64,000 bases of DNA from an uncultured Ruegeria sp. (lineage in GTDB: Bacteria; Pseudomonadota; Alphaproteobacteria; Rhodobacterales; Rhodobacteraceae), in the NCBI RefSeq assembly GCF_947500045.1, contig NZ_CANMQQ010000001.1:124001-188000 (forward strand), written 5' to 3'. This document shows positions 8,976 to 18,052 of the stretch, in pieces. Position numbers and translations under genes: made by a program. Position 1 is the first letter of the stretch. The number at the start of each line of letters is the position of its first letter. The notes under the pieces were generated by a model, which was not told the origin of the DNA, did not search any database, and was given only the letters and a program-made list of their open reading frames with translations.

Positions 8976-9329
8976 ATGATGCGCTACATCCGTTATGCCT
9001 TTCTCGCAGCCTTGGGGATCATTTTGGTCTCGGTCTCTCTGGCCAATCGTCAGATGGTTGAACTGAAGCTCATGCCGGATGCTCTGGCAGAGTTGCTTGG
9101 CTTTAACTTTTCCGCATCACTGCCTTTGTTTTTGGTGGTTCTTGGCGGGGTGGTTGCCGGATTGGTTATCGGCTTCTTGTGGGAGTGGCTGCGCGAGCAT
9201 AAGCACCGCAAAGATGCGACGGTGAAGCACAGCGAAGTGCGCAAGCTTGAGCGCGAAGTTAAAAAGCTCAAGAAAAATCAGAATGAAGGTCAGGATGATG
9301 TGCTCGCTCTGCTCGACGAGGCAAGCTGA
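8976..9329 (+). CDS. LapA-domain (DUF1049) inner-membrane protein
   Basis: The 117-residue product has two membrane segments, about residues 6-24 and 48-70, followed by a charged, probably coiled-coil tail (REHKHRKDATVKHSEVRKLE). This is the LapA/DUF1049 layout; in E. coli, LapA works with LapB in control of lipopolysaccharide synthesis. The E. coli-type lapB partner is not next to it here. It starts 3 nt after ihfB and precedes trpF by 9 nt, so ihfB-lapA-trpF may be cotranscribed. Confidence 0.85.
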   Translation: MMRYIRYAFLAALGIILVSVSLANRQMVELKLMPDALAELLGFNFSASLPLFLVVLGGVVAGLVIGFLWEWLREHKHRKDATVKHSEVRKLEREVKKLKKNQNEGQDDVLALLDEAS

Positions 9330-9338
9330 GACCCTGTC

Positions 9339-9983
9339 ATGCCCTCTGATATTCGCGTCAAAATCTGCGGCCTGACCGCCCCCGATAATGTGCGCGCGGC
9401 GGTCGATGCAGGTGCGCAATATCTTGGCTTCAATTTCTTTGTTAAATCGCCGCGCTATGTATCTGCGGAACAGGCGGCTACGTTGGCGCAACTGGTACCC
9501 GCCGGAGTGGCCAAAGTTGCGTTGGTCGTGAATGCGTCGAATGAACTGCTGGACCAGATCACCGAAACAGCACCTTTTGATATGTTGCAATTGCACGGCA
9601 GCGAAAGTGTCGATCGGGTGTCGGAAATCAAAACACGCTATGGATTGCCGGTGATGAAGGTTGTTGGTGTGGCAGACGCAGAAGATCTGGCTGCGATCGA
9701 TCTTTTCAGTGACGTCGCCGATCAGATTTTGATTGATGCCAAGCCTCCCAAGAATGCGATCCTACCTGGTGGCAACGGATTGGCATTCGATTGGCGTCTG
9801 TTGGCCGGACGCAAATATTGGCGCAAGCCCTGGATGCTGGCAGGTGGTTTAAAGCCGGAAAATGTTGCCGAAGCGATCCGTACCACCGGGGCACAGCAAG
9901 TGGATGTTGCCTCGGGCGTTGAAAGTGCCCCTGGTATCAAGGATGAGGCATTGATCAGGGCCTTTATCGAAGAAACCCGGTGA
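9339..9983 (+). CDS. trpF: Phosphoribosylanthranilate isomerase
   Basis: TrpF turns phosphoribosylanthranilate into CdRP in tryptophan synthesis. The 214-residue TIM-barrel protein has the catalytic Cys in VKICGLT near the start and the catalytic Asp in ILIDAKPPK. The phosphate-binding end is [15 protein letters not shown] and VDVASGVES. It lies 9 nt after lapA and about 100 nt before trpB on the same strand. Confidence 0.96.
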   Translation: MPSDIRVKICGLTAPDNVRAAVDAGAQYLGFNFFVKSPRYVSAEQAATLAQLVPAGVAKVALVVNASNELLDQITETAPFDMLQLHGSESVDRVSEIKTRYGLPVMKVVGVADAEDLAAIDLFSDVADQILIDAKPPKNAILPGGNGLAFDWRLLAGRKYWRKPWMLAGGLKPENVAEAIRTTGAQQVDVASGVESAPGIKDEALIRAFIEETR

Positions 9984-10085
9984 TCGGGCCTTTGCCGTAG
10001 GCCGTGGGTTCAAAAGGCGCGTTTTGCCATGGCAAATCCTGCCGTCACCTCCTATGAACAACGGATACGACGAGTGGAGACACCC

Positions 10086-11333
10086 ATGGCCAACGATCTT
10101 TTCAATTCCTTCATGTCCGGCCCGGATGAGCAAGGCCGTTTCGGCATCTTCGGCGGGCGGTTCGTCAGCGAGACGCTGATGCCCCTGATCCTGTCGCTGG
10201 AAGAGGAATATGATAGGGCCAAGGATGATCCGACCTTCTGGGCGGAGATGGAAGATCTGTGGACGAACTACGTAGGTCGCCCTTCACCGCTGTATTATGC
10301 AGAGCGCCTGACCGAGCATCTGGGCGGCGCAAAGATCTACCTCAAGCGGGACGAGTTGAACCATACCGGTGCGCACAAGATCAACAATGTTCTCGGCCAG
10401 ATCATCCTGGCCCGCCGCATGGGAAAGACCCGCATCATTGCCGAAACCGGGGCAGGGCAGCACGGTGTGGCCACCGCAACTGTCTGTGCCAAATTCGGCC
10501 TGAAATGCATCGTCTATATGGGTGCCCATGACGTACAGCGTCAGGCTCCGAACGTGTTCCGCATGCGTTTGCTGGGGGCCGAAGTGATCCCAGTGACGAG
10601 CGGTAGAGGCACGCTGAAAGATGCGATGAACGACGCGTTGCGTGACTGGGTGACCAATGTGCGCGATACGTTCTATTGCATTGGTACCGTGGCAGGGCCG
10701 CATCCCTATCCGGCAATGGTCCGCGACTTCCAGTCGATCATCGGCAAAGAAGCCAAAGAGCAGATGATGAAGGCCGAGGGTCGTTTGCCTGACACCATCA
10801 TCGCGGCCATTGGCGGTGGTTCGAACGCAATGGGCCTGTTCTACCCGTTCCTCGACGACAAGTCGGTCAACATCATCGGTGTTGAAGCTGGTGGTAAAGG
10901 CGTGAACGAGAAGATGGAGCATTGCGCCTCGTTAACCGGTGGTCGACCGGGCGTACTGCATGGCAATCGCACCTACTTGCTGCAAGATGATGACGGGCAA
11001 ATTCTGGAAGGGTACTCGATTTCAGCCGGATTGGATTACCCCGGAATCGGGCCTGAACATTCGTGGCTGCACGAAATTGGCCGCGCAAAGTATGTCTCGA
11101 TCACAGATAAAGAGGCACTAGAAGCCTTCCAGCTGTGCTGTGCCACTGAAGGGATTATCCCTGCGCTGGAGCCCTGCCACGCATTGGCCCATGTGATGAA
11201 AATTGCGCCAGACTTGCCCAAAGATCACCTGATCTGCATGAATATGTGTGGGCGCGGGGACAAGGATGTTCAGACTGTCGCAAAGTATCTGAATTTCGAT
11301 ATGTCCGACACCGAAGGTCGCGCCGCAGACTGA
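10086..11333 (+). CDS. trpB: Tryptophan synthase beta chain
   Basis: TrpB makes tryptophan from indole and serine with PLP. The 415-residue product has the PLP lysine in HTGAHKINN (Lys about 98), [12 protein letters not shown], and the PLP phosphate loop [11 protein letters not shown] 10086 follows GTGGAGACACCC; an in-frame start at 10029 would add 19 residues not expected for the family. Its partner gene trpA is not adjacent but lies on the opposite strand near 17 kb. Confidence 0.97.
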   Translation: MANDLFNSFMSGPDEQGRFGIFGGRFVSETLMPLILSLEEEYDRAKDDPTFWAEMEDLWTNYVGRPSPLYYAERLTEHLGGAKIYLKRDELNHTGAHKINNVLGQIILARRMGKTRIIAETGAGQHGVATATVCAKFGLKCIVYMGAHDVQRQAPNVFRMRLLGAEVIPVTSGRGTLKDAMNDALRDWVTNVRDTFYCIGTVAGPHPYPAMVRDFQSIIGKEAKEQMMKAEGRLPDTIIAAIGGGSNAMGLFYPFLDDKSVNIIGVEAGGKGVNEKMEHCASLTGGRPGVLHGNRTYLLQDDDGQILEGYSISAGLDYPGIGPEHSWLHEIGRAKYVSITDKEALEAFQLCCATEGIIPALEPCHALAHVMKIAPDLPKDHLICMNMCGRGDKDVQTVAKYLNFDMSDTEGRAAD

Positions 11334-11384
11334 TCAGACCAAACGGGCTTTGCGCCTTTGTGGAACTATGCCAGTTTGCAAGGC

Positions 11385-12017
11385 ATGTGCAGCGCATCCT
11401 CAAAGGCCGCGTCAGAGAGGCTTGACCAGAAATACGATCAGGCCGCCCCGGGCTGGGCGGACAAAATGCGGCTGCTTGGTTATTTTGATGCCTACCTGGG
11501 ATTTCTGTCATCGGACCTGCAGGTGGGGCTGGGCAAGAATGCGCTGGACATCGGATGCGGGACCGGTGCTTTTGCCGAAGCACGTGCTGTTGTGCAGCCC
11601 GACGGGCAGATTACCTTGCTAGAGCCATCAGCCCGGATGCTGCAGTTGGCGCGTTCTGCGTTACAGAGGCGCGGTTCTGATCCTGTGCCGGTGCAATCCC
11701 GTTTGGAGGAATTCCAGCCAGACGCTCCATTCGACTGTCTTCTGGCCGCACATGTGCTTGAACATTGCTTGGACCCTGTTGCGGCGTTGCGTCGAATGCG
11801 TGAACTGGTTGAGCCGGGCACTTCGCTTTGGCTGGTGGTGAGCAAACCGCATTGGTGCAATGCGATCATATGGTTCCAGTGGCGCCACCGAACCTATCGA
11901 CCTGAGGTGGTGGCAGATTTTCTGGCACACGCGGGATGGGACCTACAAGCGCAACATAGTTTTCCGACCGGGCCACCTTCACGTACGTCCCGAGGGTATC
12001 GGGCCGTTGCAATTTAG
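11385..12017 (+). CDS. Class I SAM-dependent methyltransferase
   Basis: The 210-residue product has the SAM-binding loop ALDIGCGTGAFAEA, an acidic residue at the end of strand 2 (LLEPSARML), and the FDCLLAAHVLEHCLDP segment typical of methyltransf_11/25 proteins. The substrate is unknown. Two starts are possible: ATG 11385, preceded by AAGG at short distance, or GTG 11358. It follows trpB by about 50 nt and may ride on the trp transcript without a metabolic link. It converges on the DUF2237 gene with an 8-nt gap. Confidence 0.8.
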   Translation: MCSASSKAASERLDQKYDQAAPGWADKMRLLGYFDAYLGFLSSDLQVGLGKNALDIGCGTGAFAEARAVVQPDGQITLLEPSARMLQLARSALQRRGSDPVPVQSRLEEFQPDAPFDCLLAAHVLEHCLDPVAALRRMRELVEPGTSLWLVVSKPHWCNAIIWFQWRHRTYRPEVVADFLAHAGWDLQAQHSFPTGPPSRTSRGYRAVAI

Positions 12018-12025
12018 CTTCGATT

Positions 12026-12394
12026 CTAGGCTTGTTGGGCCTTCAGAATTCGCAATGGAACGATATCCAAGGCCACCTGGTGCGTGGCTTCAAGACGAAC
12101 CATGGGGGCGCAACCCTCATCATAAGCTTGCAGGAAGCGTGATGCGCAAAGACACCAGCTATCCCCGGGTTTGAGGCCGGGGAAATCGAATTCGGGCCTT
12201 GGGGTGCTCAGATCATTGCCTACATATTTTGAATAGGCCAGAAACTCGGCCGTCATGACCGCGCAAACCGTATGACTGCCCTGATCTTCAGGGCAGGTAT
12301 TGCACGCACTATCCCGGAAAAACCCTGTCAGTGGGTTGTGAGAGCAGGAGGCCAGCACGCCGCCCAACACATTGATGCTGTCTTGCTTTTGCAT
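12026..12394 (-). CDS. DUF2237 family protein
   Basis: The 122-residue product matches the DUF2237 pattern throughout: INVLGGVLASCSHNPLTGFF, CPEDQGSHTVCAVMTAEFL, NDLSTPRPEFDFPGLKPGD and WCLCASRFLQA. The family is small and Cys-rich, found widely in bacteria, with no proven function. It begins 9 nt after the serine hydrolase stop, so the two are cotranscribed. Confidence 0.88.
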   Translation of the reverse strand: MQKQDSINVLGGVLASCSHNPLTGFFRDSACNTCPEDQGSHTVCAVMTAEFLAYSKYVGNDLSTPRPEFDFPGLKPGDSWCLCASRFLQAYDEGCAPMVRLEATHQVALDIVPLRILKAQQA

Positions 12395-12403
12395 GGCAGT
12401 ATC

Positions 12404-13567
12404 CTACAGGCTTTGCGCGATTTTGCGGAACATTTCTACATTCTGTTCGTTGACGCCGGGATCGCGGAATTGTCTGTCGGCACCTGTGGTCACAAGCAGA
12501 ACGCCGCGTGGCTGATCGAAATATATGTATTGGCCATAGACGCCCCGCGCCAGGAACTCGCCTTCGTGCGCCCCAACCGGAATCCACCATTGATACCCGT
12601 AGCCCGTTTTGCCGGGCTCGGTCGGTGCGCTAGGCCAGGTCGACGCGCTGATCCAATCGGCAGGCACCACCTGCTTTCCATCACGCGCACCGTTCTGCAG
12701 AATCAATTGACCAAAGCGCGCAAAGTCCCGCGTTGTGAAATTAAGCCCCCCCAACACAAAGGCCACGCCGGCACCGTCCGTGATGTAGTACCCATTCCGC
12801 TCCAGCCCCAGAGGTTTGATGATCTTCTGAGTCAGGAGTTCCGCAACGCTTTGTCCTGTCGCACCCCGAATGACCATCCCGATCACATGGGTATCAATTG
12901 ACACATATTGCCATGCCTCACCCGGTGCGACGAAACTATCCTGCAAAGAGGCGGCAAAGTCATCCAATTCACCCCCCAACGCCACGACCCGCCCCATCCG
13001 GTTGATGTCTGAGTTGTAGTCCAGATAATCTTCGTCAAACGTGACGCCGCTGGCCATATTCAGCACATTGCGTATCGTCGCGGCCTCATAGGCGCTGCCC
13101 TTCAGTTCTGGAGCGTACTTTATGACCGTATCATCCAATGATGAAATTACGCCTTCGTCCATCAAAACACCGAACAGGGCCGACAAATAGCTTTTGGCAA
13201 CAGACCACGAGATCCTCCGGTCGTCGGGTCCGGTTCCCAGATAATACTCTTCGAACCGAATTTCTCCGTCTTGCATCACCAGCAAAGAAGTTACAGCGCG
13301 ATCTTCGATCCACCGGTCAATCCCCGGTGGCAAATCAAACCCGGGACCATAGGGCAGTTCCCATGTCGGGCCGTCACCGCGTGGTAGATTGACGGTCAGA
13401 AACGCGTCGTCCATGTGCGAAAAGTTGTGCACGATCTTCTCTTCTGAAAACAAAGAGTTCACGGCCATCAGGCGTTGGATTTCTTCGCGTTTCCAGAAGC
13501 CGACGACAAGCGCCGCCAATGCCAGCGTCAACACTATACGCAGCATCCATTTGAGCATAGTTCTCAT
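12404..13567 (-). CDS. Membrane-anchored serine hydrolase, class C beta-lactamase fold
   Basis: The 387-residue product has an N-terminal membrane anchor (about residues 5-24) and a beta-lactamase/transpeptidase-like domain facing the periplasm. The nucleophile motif is SVAK (Ser 122, Lys 125), and YVS in WQYVSIDTHVIG stands for the second motif. Such proteins include esterases and D-amino peptidases; the substrate cannot be told. ATG 13567 follows AAAGGAGGCGTCGT. A 12-bp perfect palindrome lies 27 nt upstream. DUF2237 follows in the same operon. Confidence 0.85.
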   Translation of the reverse strand: MRTMLKWMLRIVLTLALAALVVGFWKREEIQRLMAVNSLFSEEKIVHNFSHMDDAFLTVNLPRGDGPTWELPYGPGFDLPPGIDRWIEDRAVTSLLVMQDGEIRFEEYYLGTGPDDRRISWSVAKSYLSALFGVLMDEGVISSLDDTVIKYAPELKGSAYEAATIRNVLNMASGVTFDEDYLDYNSDINRMGRVVALGGELDDFAASLQDSFVAPGEAWQYVSIDTHVIGMVIRGATGQSVAELLTQKIIKPLGLERNGYYITDGAGVAFVLGGLNFTTRDFARFGQLILQNGARDGKQVVPADWISASTWPSAPTEPGKTGYGYQWWIPVGAHEGEFLARGVYGQYIYFDQPRGVLLVTTGADRQFRDPGVNEQNVEMFRKIAQSL

Positions 13568-13594
13568 ACGACGCCTCCTTTTGTCGCTGGTATT

Positions 13595-13606
13595 GGACCT
13601 AGGTCC
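13595..13606 (-). promoter_or_regulatory. 12-bp perfect palindrome upstream of the serine hydrolase
   Basis: GGACCTAGGTCC is self-complementary over 12 bases and lies between pth (stop at 13640) and the serine hydrolase start (13567), where an operator for a dimeric regulator would fit. No regulator can be named. Confidence 0.3.
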
Positions 13607-13639
13607 GGCACATTGTGCAATTGCTACGTTGCGGAATGC

Positions 13640-14323
13640 TTATTTGAATTTATCCAGTAACCTCTGCATGGCCGAGCGCTCATCCGGTGCAGTATTCGTT
13701 TCTACAGGGGCTTTGAGATGCGCTTCAGATTTGGGCGGCTGTTTCGACGACCGGGACGGAACTGTGCGCAAAGCAACCGCATTCATGAATTTCCCGCTCT
13801 CATCATCAGCAAGATGATGAGCGCCGTCCGAAACTCCGCGCAGAACGTCATCCAGCCAATCAGCATCAGCCTTCGCAAAATCACTTAGAACATAGGGTGA
13901 GACCATTTCTTTCCGGCCCGGATGCCCGATCCCCAGGCGCACACGATCATAGGCCGGGCTGATATGTTCGTGGATAGACCGCAGCCCATTGTGGCCTGCG
14001 TGGCCACCACCGGCCTTTGCGCGTACTTTTCCTGGGGCCAGATCCAGCTCATCATGGAATACAGTCACATCAGTCGAGTCGAGCTTGTAGAACCTCATCG
14101 CCTCACCGACCGACTGTCCTGACCGGTTCATGAAGGTTTGCGGCTTGAGCAGAAGAACTTTCCGGCCACCCAGACGACCTTCGGCAATTTCTGCCTGAAA
14201 CTTGGATTTCCATGGACCAAACCCGTGATCTTGTGCAATCCGCTCCAGCGCCATGAAGCCGATATTGTGCCGGTTGCGGGCGTATTTTGATCCCGGATTC
14301 CCTAACCCGACAAACAGTTTCAT
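13640..14323 (-). CDS. pth: Peptidyl-tRNA hydrolase
   Basis: Pth releases tRNA from stalled peptidyl-tRNA. The 227-residue product has FVGLGNPG-KYARNRHNIGF with the active-site Asn 9 and His 19, FHDELDLAPGK with the catalytic Asp, and GGHAGHNGLRSI. It is longer than E. coli Pth (about 194 residues) because of a C-terminal tail rich in Pro, Glu and Ser, common in alphaproteobacteria. It follows rplY on the same strand, a frequent pairing, but a terminator lies between them. Confidence 0.96.
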   Translation of the reverse strand: MKLFVGLGNPGSKYARNRHNIGFMALERIAQDHGFGPWKSKFQAEIAEGRLGGRKVLLLKPQTFMNRSGQSVGEAMRFYKLDSTDVTVFHDELDLAPGKVRAKAGGGHAGHNGLRSIHEHISPAYDRVRLGIGHPGRKEMVSPYVLSDFAKADADWLDDVLRGVSDGAHHLADDESGKFMNAVALRTVPSRSSKQPPKSEAHLKAPVETNTAPDERSAMQRLLDKFK

Positions 14324-14402
14324 CGCTGTGCCCTTCGCTGTTCCGCATGGTGCCCTAGTTGCACAGATTGGCTGAGGTTTGCCAGCCCTGTACAGTCAAA
14401 AG

Positions 14403-14431
14403 AAAAACGGGGCTCCGATGGAACCCCGTTT
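14403..14431 (-). terminator. Intrinsic terminator of rplY
   Basis: Read on the minus strand, AAACGGGG pairs with CCCCGTTT (14424-14431 with 14405-14412 on the plus strand), and the stem is followed by TTCTTTT. It begins 22 nt after the rplY stop. Confidence 0.85.
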
Positions 14432-14453
14432 CAAATCCGGATAGTCCCCAGAT

Positions 14454-15113
14454 TTATTCTTCAGCTTCGTCCTGGCCGATGATTTCAACTTCATCTGCAG
14501 CGACTTCACCCTCTTCACCCTCTTCATCATCGCTGGTCGCCAGACCAGTGGGTGCCGAGACGTTGGCGATCACGAAGTCACGGTCGATGGTCGGCTTAGT
14601 GCCGCCCGGCAGATCAACCGACGAGATGGTTGCAACGTCGTTGATTTCCATGCCGGTCAGATCAACTGTGATCTTTTCGGGGATTTCACCGGCCGTACAC
14701 ATCAGTTCGACCTCAGGGCGGACAACAGTCAGAACGCCGCCCTTCTTGATGCCTGGTGCCTCTTCCTCGTTGATGAACTCAACAGGGATGTACAGCGCGA
14801 TCTTGGTGGTCCGACGCAGGCGCATCAGGTCCAGGTGGGTCGGTAGGTCTTTGACAACGTCACGCTGAACGTCGCGGCAGATGACGCGGACGTCTTCGTG
14901 GCCTTCGACTTTCAGGTTCCAGAGGGTCGACTTGAACCGGCCTGCTTTCAGACGCTTGAACAGTACGTTGAACGGAATCTGAATCGGCAACGGGTCTTTA
15001 TCGCCACCAAAAACAATGCCCGGAACCATGCCGTCGCGGCGTGCCTGACGAGCGGCGCCCTTGCCTGTCCCCGTCCGTTCCAGAGCTTCGAGATCAGGAA
15101 TCTCTCCAGCCAT
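14454..15113 (-). CDS. rplY: 50S ribosomal protein L25, general stress protein Ctc type
   Basis: L25/Ctc binds 5S rRNA. The 219-residue product has the N-terminal L25 domain ([27 protein letters not shown]-like [19 protein letters not shown]) and the C-terminal TL5/CTC beta domain, then an acidic Glu-rich tail ([17 protein letters not shown]). The length fits the two-domain Ctc form. It is followed by a good terminator and then pth. Confidence 0.95.
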   Translation of the reverse strand: MAGEIPDLEALERTGTGKGAARQARRDGMVPGIVFGGDKDPLPIQIPFNVLFKRLKAGRFKSTLWNLKVEGHEDVRVICRDVQRDVVKDLPTHLDLMRLRRTTKIALYIPVEFINEEEAPGIKKGGVLTVVRPEVELMCTAGEIPEKITVDLTGMEINDVATISSVDLPGGTKPTIDRDFVIANVSAPTGLATSDDEEGEEGEVAADEVEIIGQDEAEE

Positions 15114-15227
15114 GATAATTCTCCAATGTTAGGGCGGGCATCCTCCAAGGCTGTATGCCCGCGTGAAGCCGCGTCCTTAGCCTGATTCATTGGCGTTGGA
15201 AAGGGGTTTTTATAGCGCAGGCTATGT

Positions 15228-15310
15228 GCGAGGCTCTGCCTCGCGCTCCGAGGTATTTGTAGCCAGATGAAGGGTGGATCCTCTGCTTCATCTGGCTACA
15301 AATACCTCGG
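15228..15310. repeat. Intergenic repeat copy 1 with a 25-nt perfect inverted repeat
   Basis: CCGAGGTATTTGTAGCCAGA and the next five bases (15248-15272) are exactly complementary to 15286-15310, with a 13-nt loop. The left part, 15228-15280, aligns with 55226-55279 at about 42 of 53 positions, so this is a dispersed element and not a chance hairpin. A GC-rich hairpin GGGGGC-AGC-GCCCCC followed by TTTTTT lies just after it, at about 15333-15353 on the plus strand. The 254-nt gap between rplY and lldD otherwise holds the rplY leader. Confidence 0.8.
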
Positions 15311-15367
15311 GGGAGACGCCCCATGGGCGGCGGGGGCAGCGCCCCCTTTTTTGGGGTTATTCGAGGA

Positions 15368-16534
15368 TCAGGTTTGCCAGCGGCCGCCGAAGTCTTTCGG
15401 GACCAGAAGATTATGGCGCCCAAGATCGGCTACGTTGCGCTCACCACAGAGTGCCATCGTTGTGTCTAGCTCTTTCTGGATCACGTCCAGTGCTGTTGTC
15501 ACGCCTTTCTGACCCATGGCCCCAAGCCCGTAAACAAACGCGCGGCCAATAAAGGTGCCCTTGGCACCAAGGGCCAATGCCTTCAAAACGTCCTGACCCG
15601 AGCGGATGCCGCTGTCGAGATGAACCTCGATGTCACTTCCGACCGCGTCCATGATCTCGGGCAGGACCCGGATCGAGCTGAGCGCGCCGTCCAACTGTCG
15701 GCCACCGTGGTTGGAAACAACGATAGCATCCGCGCCCAGCTTGGCTGCCATCTTTGCGTCTTCAGCGTCCAGAATACCTTTAAGGATAACTTTGCCGCCC
15801 CATTGGTCCATCAGCTTTTCGACCTTGCCCCAGTCCAGGCTGGGATCGAATTGTTCGGCCGTCCACGTGCCAAGTGATCTTGTGTCGGTGATACTGTCGA
15901 CATGGCCAACGATATTTCCGAACTCGCGCCGTTTGGCCCCTAGCATTTCGATGCCCCAGGCCCATTTTGTCATCAGGTTTGCCACGGTTTTCGGTGTCAG
16001 TTTGGGCGGGGCAGAGAGGCCGTTTTTCAGGTCCTTGTGCCGCTGACCCAGAATTTGCAGGTCAAGTGTGATGACAAGGGCCGAGCATTTCGCATCCTTT
16101 GCGCGCTGGATCAGCCGTCCGACATAGTCCTGATCCTTCATTGTATAAAGTTGGAACCAGAACGGTGCCGAGGTGTTTTCTGCCACGTCCTCGATCGAGT
16201 TGATCGACATGGTGGACAGAGTGAAAGGAACACCGAACTCTTCTGCGGCTTTGGCGGCCTTGATCTCTCCATCCGCGTGCTGCATTCCCGTAAGACCCAC
16301 CGGAGCCAATGCAACCGGCATCGACACGTCTTGCCCGATCATCTGCGAAGCGGTCGATCGCCCGGTCATATTAACGGCAACCCGCTGACGCAGGCGGATC
16401 TCTTCAAAATCTGACGTGTTCTCGCGGAAGGTTTGTTCAGTCCAACTGCCGCTTTCCGCATAGTCATAAAACATGCGCGGAACGCGGCGCTCGTAAATCC
16501 GTTTAAGGTCTTCGATATTTGTTATGACAGGCAT
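15368..16534 (-). CDS. lldD: L-lactate dehydrogenase, FMN-dependent alpha-hydroxy-acid oxidase family
   Basis: LldD oxidises L-lactate to pyruvate and passes electrons to the respiratory chain at the inner membrane. The 388-residue product has the FMN and active-site features VALAPVGLTGM, ALVITLDLQILGQRHKD, VILKGIL (Lys), VVSNHGGRQLDG (catalytic His) and LDSGIRSGQDVLKALALGAK. Specificity for lactate over other hydroxy acids is inferred from overall similarity. The start at 16534 gives MPVITNIEDLKRIY, typical of the family. A candidate GntR-type operator lies 19 nt upstream. Confidence 0.9.
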   Translation of the reverse strand: MPVITNIEDLKRIYERRVPRMFYDYAESGSWTEQTFRENTSDFEEIRLRQRVAVNMTGRSTASQMIGQDVSMPVALAPVGLTGMQHADGEIKAAKAAEEFGVPFTLSTMSINSIEDVAENTSAPFWFQLYTMKDQDYVGRLIQRAKDAKCSALVITLDLQILGQRHKDLKNGLSAPPKLTPKTVANLMTKWAWGIEMLGAKRREFGNIVGHVDSITDTRSLGTWTAEQFDPSLDWGKVEKLMDQWGGKVILKGILDAEDAKMAAKLGADAIVVSNHGGRQLDGALSSIRVLPEIMDAVGSDIEVHLDSGIRSGQDVLKALALGAKGTFIGRAFVYGLGAMGQKGVTTALDVIQKELDTTMALCGERNVADLGRHNLLVPKDFGGRWQT

Positions 16535-16552
16535 TGATCAGGCTTTCGCAAG

Positions 16553-16575
16553 ATTGGTTAAAATTATTTACCAAT
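16553..16575 (-). promoter_or_regulatory. Inverted repeat in the lldD promoter, candidate LldR-type operator
   Basis: ATTGGT (16553-16558) and ACCAAT (16570-16575) flank an 11-nt AT-only spacer. ATTGGT/ACCAAT half-sites are typical of PdhR/LldR-type GntR repressors, though their usual spacing is shorter. It lies 19 nt before the lldD start. Confidence 0.42.
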
Positions 16576-16632
16576 TATGACGGCATTCTGCAATGCCCAG
16601 CTTTTGCAGTGCAGTCCGGTGTTGCCAACAAC

Positions 16633-16665
16633 AAAAAACCGCAGCAGTCAAAGTGCCTGCCGCGG
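16633..16665 (-). terminator. Intrinsic terminator of trpA
   Basis: On the minus strand CCGCGGCAG pairs with CTGCTGCGG (nine pairs, one G-U), followed by TTTTTTG. It lies about 30 nt after the trpA stop and separates trpA from lldD. Confidence 0.87.
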
Positions 16666-16695
16666 TGATTTGTGAGCTGAGAGTGCCCCGAGCGT

Positions 16696-17487
16696 TCAGG
16701 CAGAATGAGCGCCATCCGACAGGGTTTTGACAAAGTCCAGCACCTCGGGCACTGACTTTCCAGATGCAATCTGGCTGACAATCGCCGACCCGACAACTGC
16801 CCCATCTGATACGCTGGCGATGTTGCGAGACTTTTCTGGCGAGTTGATCCCGAATCCGACGATTACCGGCAGATCGGTTGCGGCTTTGATCCGCGCAACC
16901 TCGGGGCCGACATCGGTTGCCTGCGCCTCTGCGGCACCGGTGATGCCGGTAATCGACACGTAATACACAAAGCCGGAGGTGTTTTGCAGTACGCGGGGCA
17001 GGCGGTTGTTATCGGTCGTTGGGGTTGCCAGTCGGATAAAGTTCAACCCGGCAGCCTGTGCCGGCAGGCACAGTTCATCATCTTCTTCGGGTGGCAGGTC
17101 TACAACAATCAGGCCGTCGATCCCGGCGGCCTTTGCATCAGTCAGAAAGTTTTCGACACCCCGGCTATATATTGGGTTGTAATACCCCATCAGAACGATT
17201 GGTGTGGAGTCATCGGTTTCGCGGAAGGCGCGCGCCAGATCCAGCGTGCGCTGCAACGTCATCCCGCCCTCCAATGCCCTTTGGCCCGCGGCCTGAATAG
17301 TGGGACCATCCGCCATGGGATCGGTAAAGGGCAGGCCTAATTCGATCACATCCACACCGGCCCCGGGCAGACCTTTTACAACCTCAAGCGACTTATCATA
17401 GTCAGGATCACCGGCCATGACATATGCTACAAATGCCTTTTTGCCTTGTTCTTTCAGGGCGGCGAATTTGGCGTCGATACGGGTCAT
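16696..17487 (-). CDS. trpA: Tryptophan synthase alpha chain
   Basis: TrpA cleaves indole-3-glycerol phosphate to indole, which TrpB uses. The 263-residue TIM barrel shows the catalytic Glu in [17 protein letters not shown] and the catalytic Asp in [10 protein letters not shown]. The phosphate loop is [13 protein letters not shown] and VVGSAIV. ATG 17487 follows AAGGACTTCCG; a start at 17502 would add five residues. It stands alone on the minus strand, away from trpB, with its own terminator. Confidence 0.96.
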   Translation of the reverse strand: MTRIDAKFAALKEQGKKAFVAYVMAGDPDYDKSLEVVKGLPGAGVDVIELGLPFTDPMADGPTIQAAGQRALEGGMTLQRTLDLARAFRETDDSTPIVLMGYYNPIYSRGVENFLTDAKAAGIDGLIVVDLPPEEDDELCLPAQAAGLNFIRLATPTTDNNRLPRVLQNTSGFVYYVSITGITGAAEAQATDVGPEVARIKAATDLPVIVGFGINSPEKSRNIASVSDGAVVGSAIVSQIASGKSVPEVLDFVKTLSDGAHSA

Positions 17488-17566
17488 CGGAAGTCCTTGC
17501 ATTCAGGTTTGGACCTGATGTGCAGAAACTTTCGCTGAAAATCAATCCCGCTTGGCAGATCACTGA

Positions 17567-18052
17567 TCAGAACGCGTAGTGATACCGCAGCAAAAGAGCA
17601 TTCACGCCTGGGTTATCTTCCTGCGTACTGGCGTTGGATTTATGCGTGATCGCGACCGACAATTTGTTTCCGTTGTCCAAGGCGTATCCAAGACCCAAGA
17701 GGCTGCGAATCTGAAAGCTGCCACCTAGATCATATTGTGAACTACCTTCATTATAGTAACCCGGCATGACGCTGCCTTCTATGAACCACCGGTCAGCAAA
17801 CGAATAAAGACCGATCAGTCCGGCACCGACATGTGTGTTGCCCTCGGTATCAACCGACAAGGCCCCGCCCCATGTGGCGCTGAAGCGGGTTGCTTCGTGA
17901 AACGGGCGATGCTGATACTCTAGGGAAAAAATTGCCTGATCTTCACCATCACTGTTGGCGTAGTCCGCATAGCCTGCTCCGAAGATGATGGATTGAGCCT
18001 GCGCAGCCGTGGCGGCCGTCAGGGCGAAAGCCAGAATAACAAGAAGTTTCAT
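17567..18052 (-). CDS. PagL-like outer-membrane protein (lipid A deacylase / acyloxyacyl hydrolase family)
   Basis: The 161-residue product has a signal peptide (cut near AQA-QSI) and a small beta-barrel-like pattern ending in an aromatic residue (LLLRYHYAF). HKSN (His 137, Ser 139, Asn 140) matches the His-x-Ser-Asn of PagL, which removes the 3-linked acyl chain of lipid A. The acidic catalytic residue expected 14 positions after the His is Asn 151 here, so activity is uncertain. It is divergent from ychF. Confidence 0.72.
   Translation of the reverse strand: MKLLVILAFALTAATAAQAQSIIFGAGYADYANSDGEDQAIFSLEYQHRPFHEATRFSATWGGALSVDTEGNTHVGAGLIGLYSFADRWFIEGSVMPGYYNEGSSQYDLGGSFQIRSLLGLGYALDNGNKLSVAITHKSNASTQEDNPGVNALLLRYHYAF

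Noticed and set aside
12272..12901. Plus-strand frame over the DUF2237 and serine hydrolase genes
   Set aside because: Antisense to two genes with clear family motifs.
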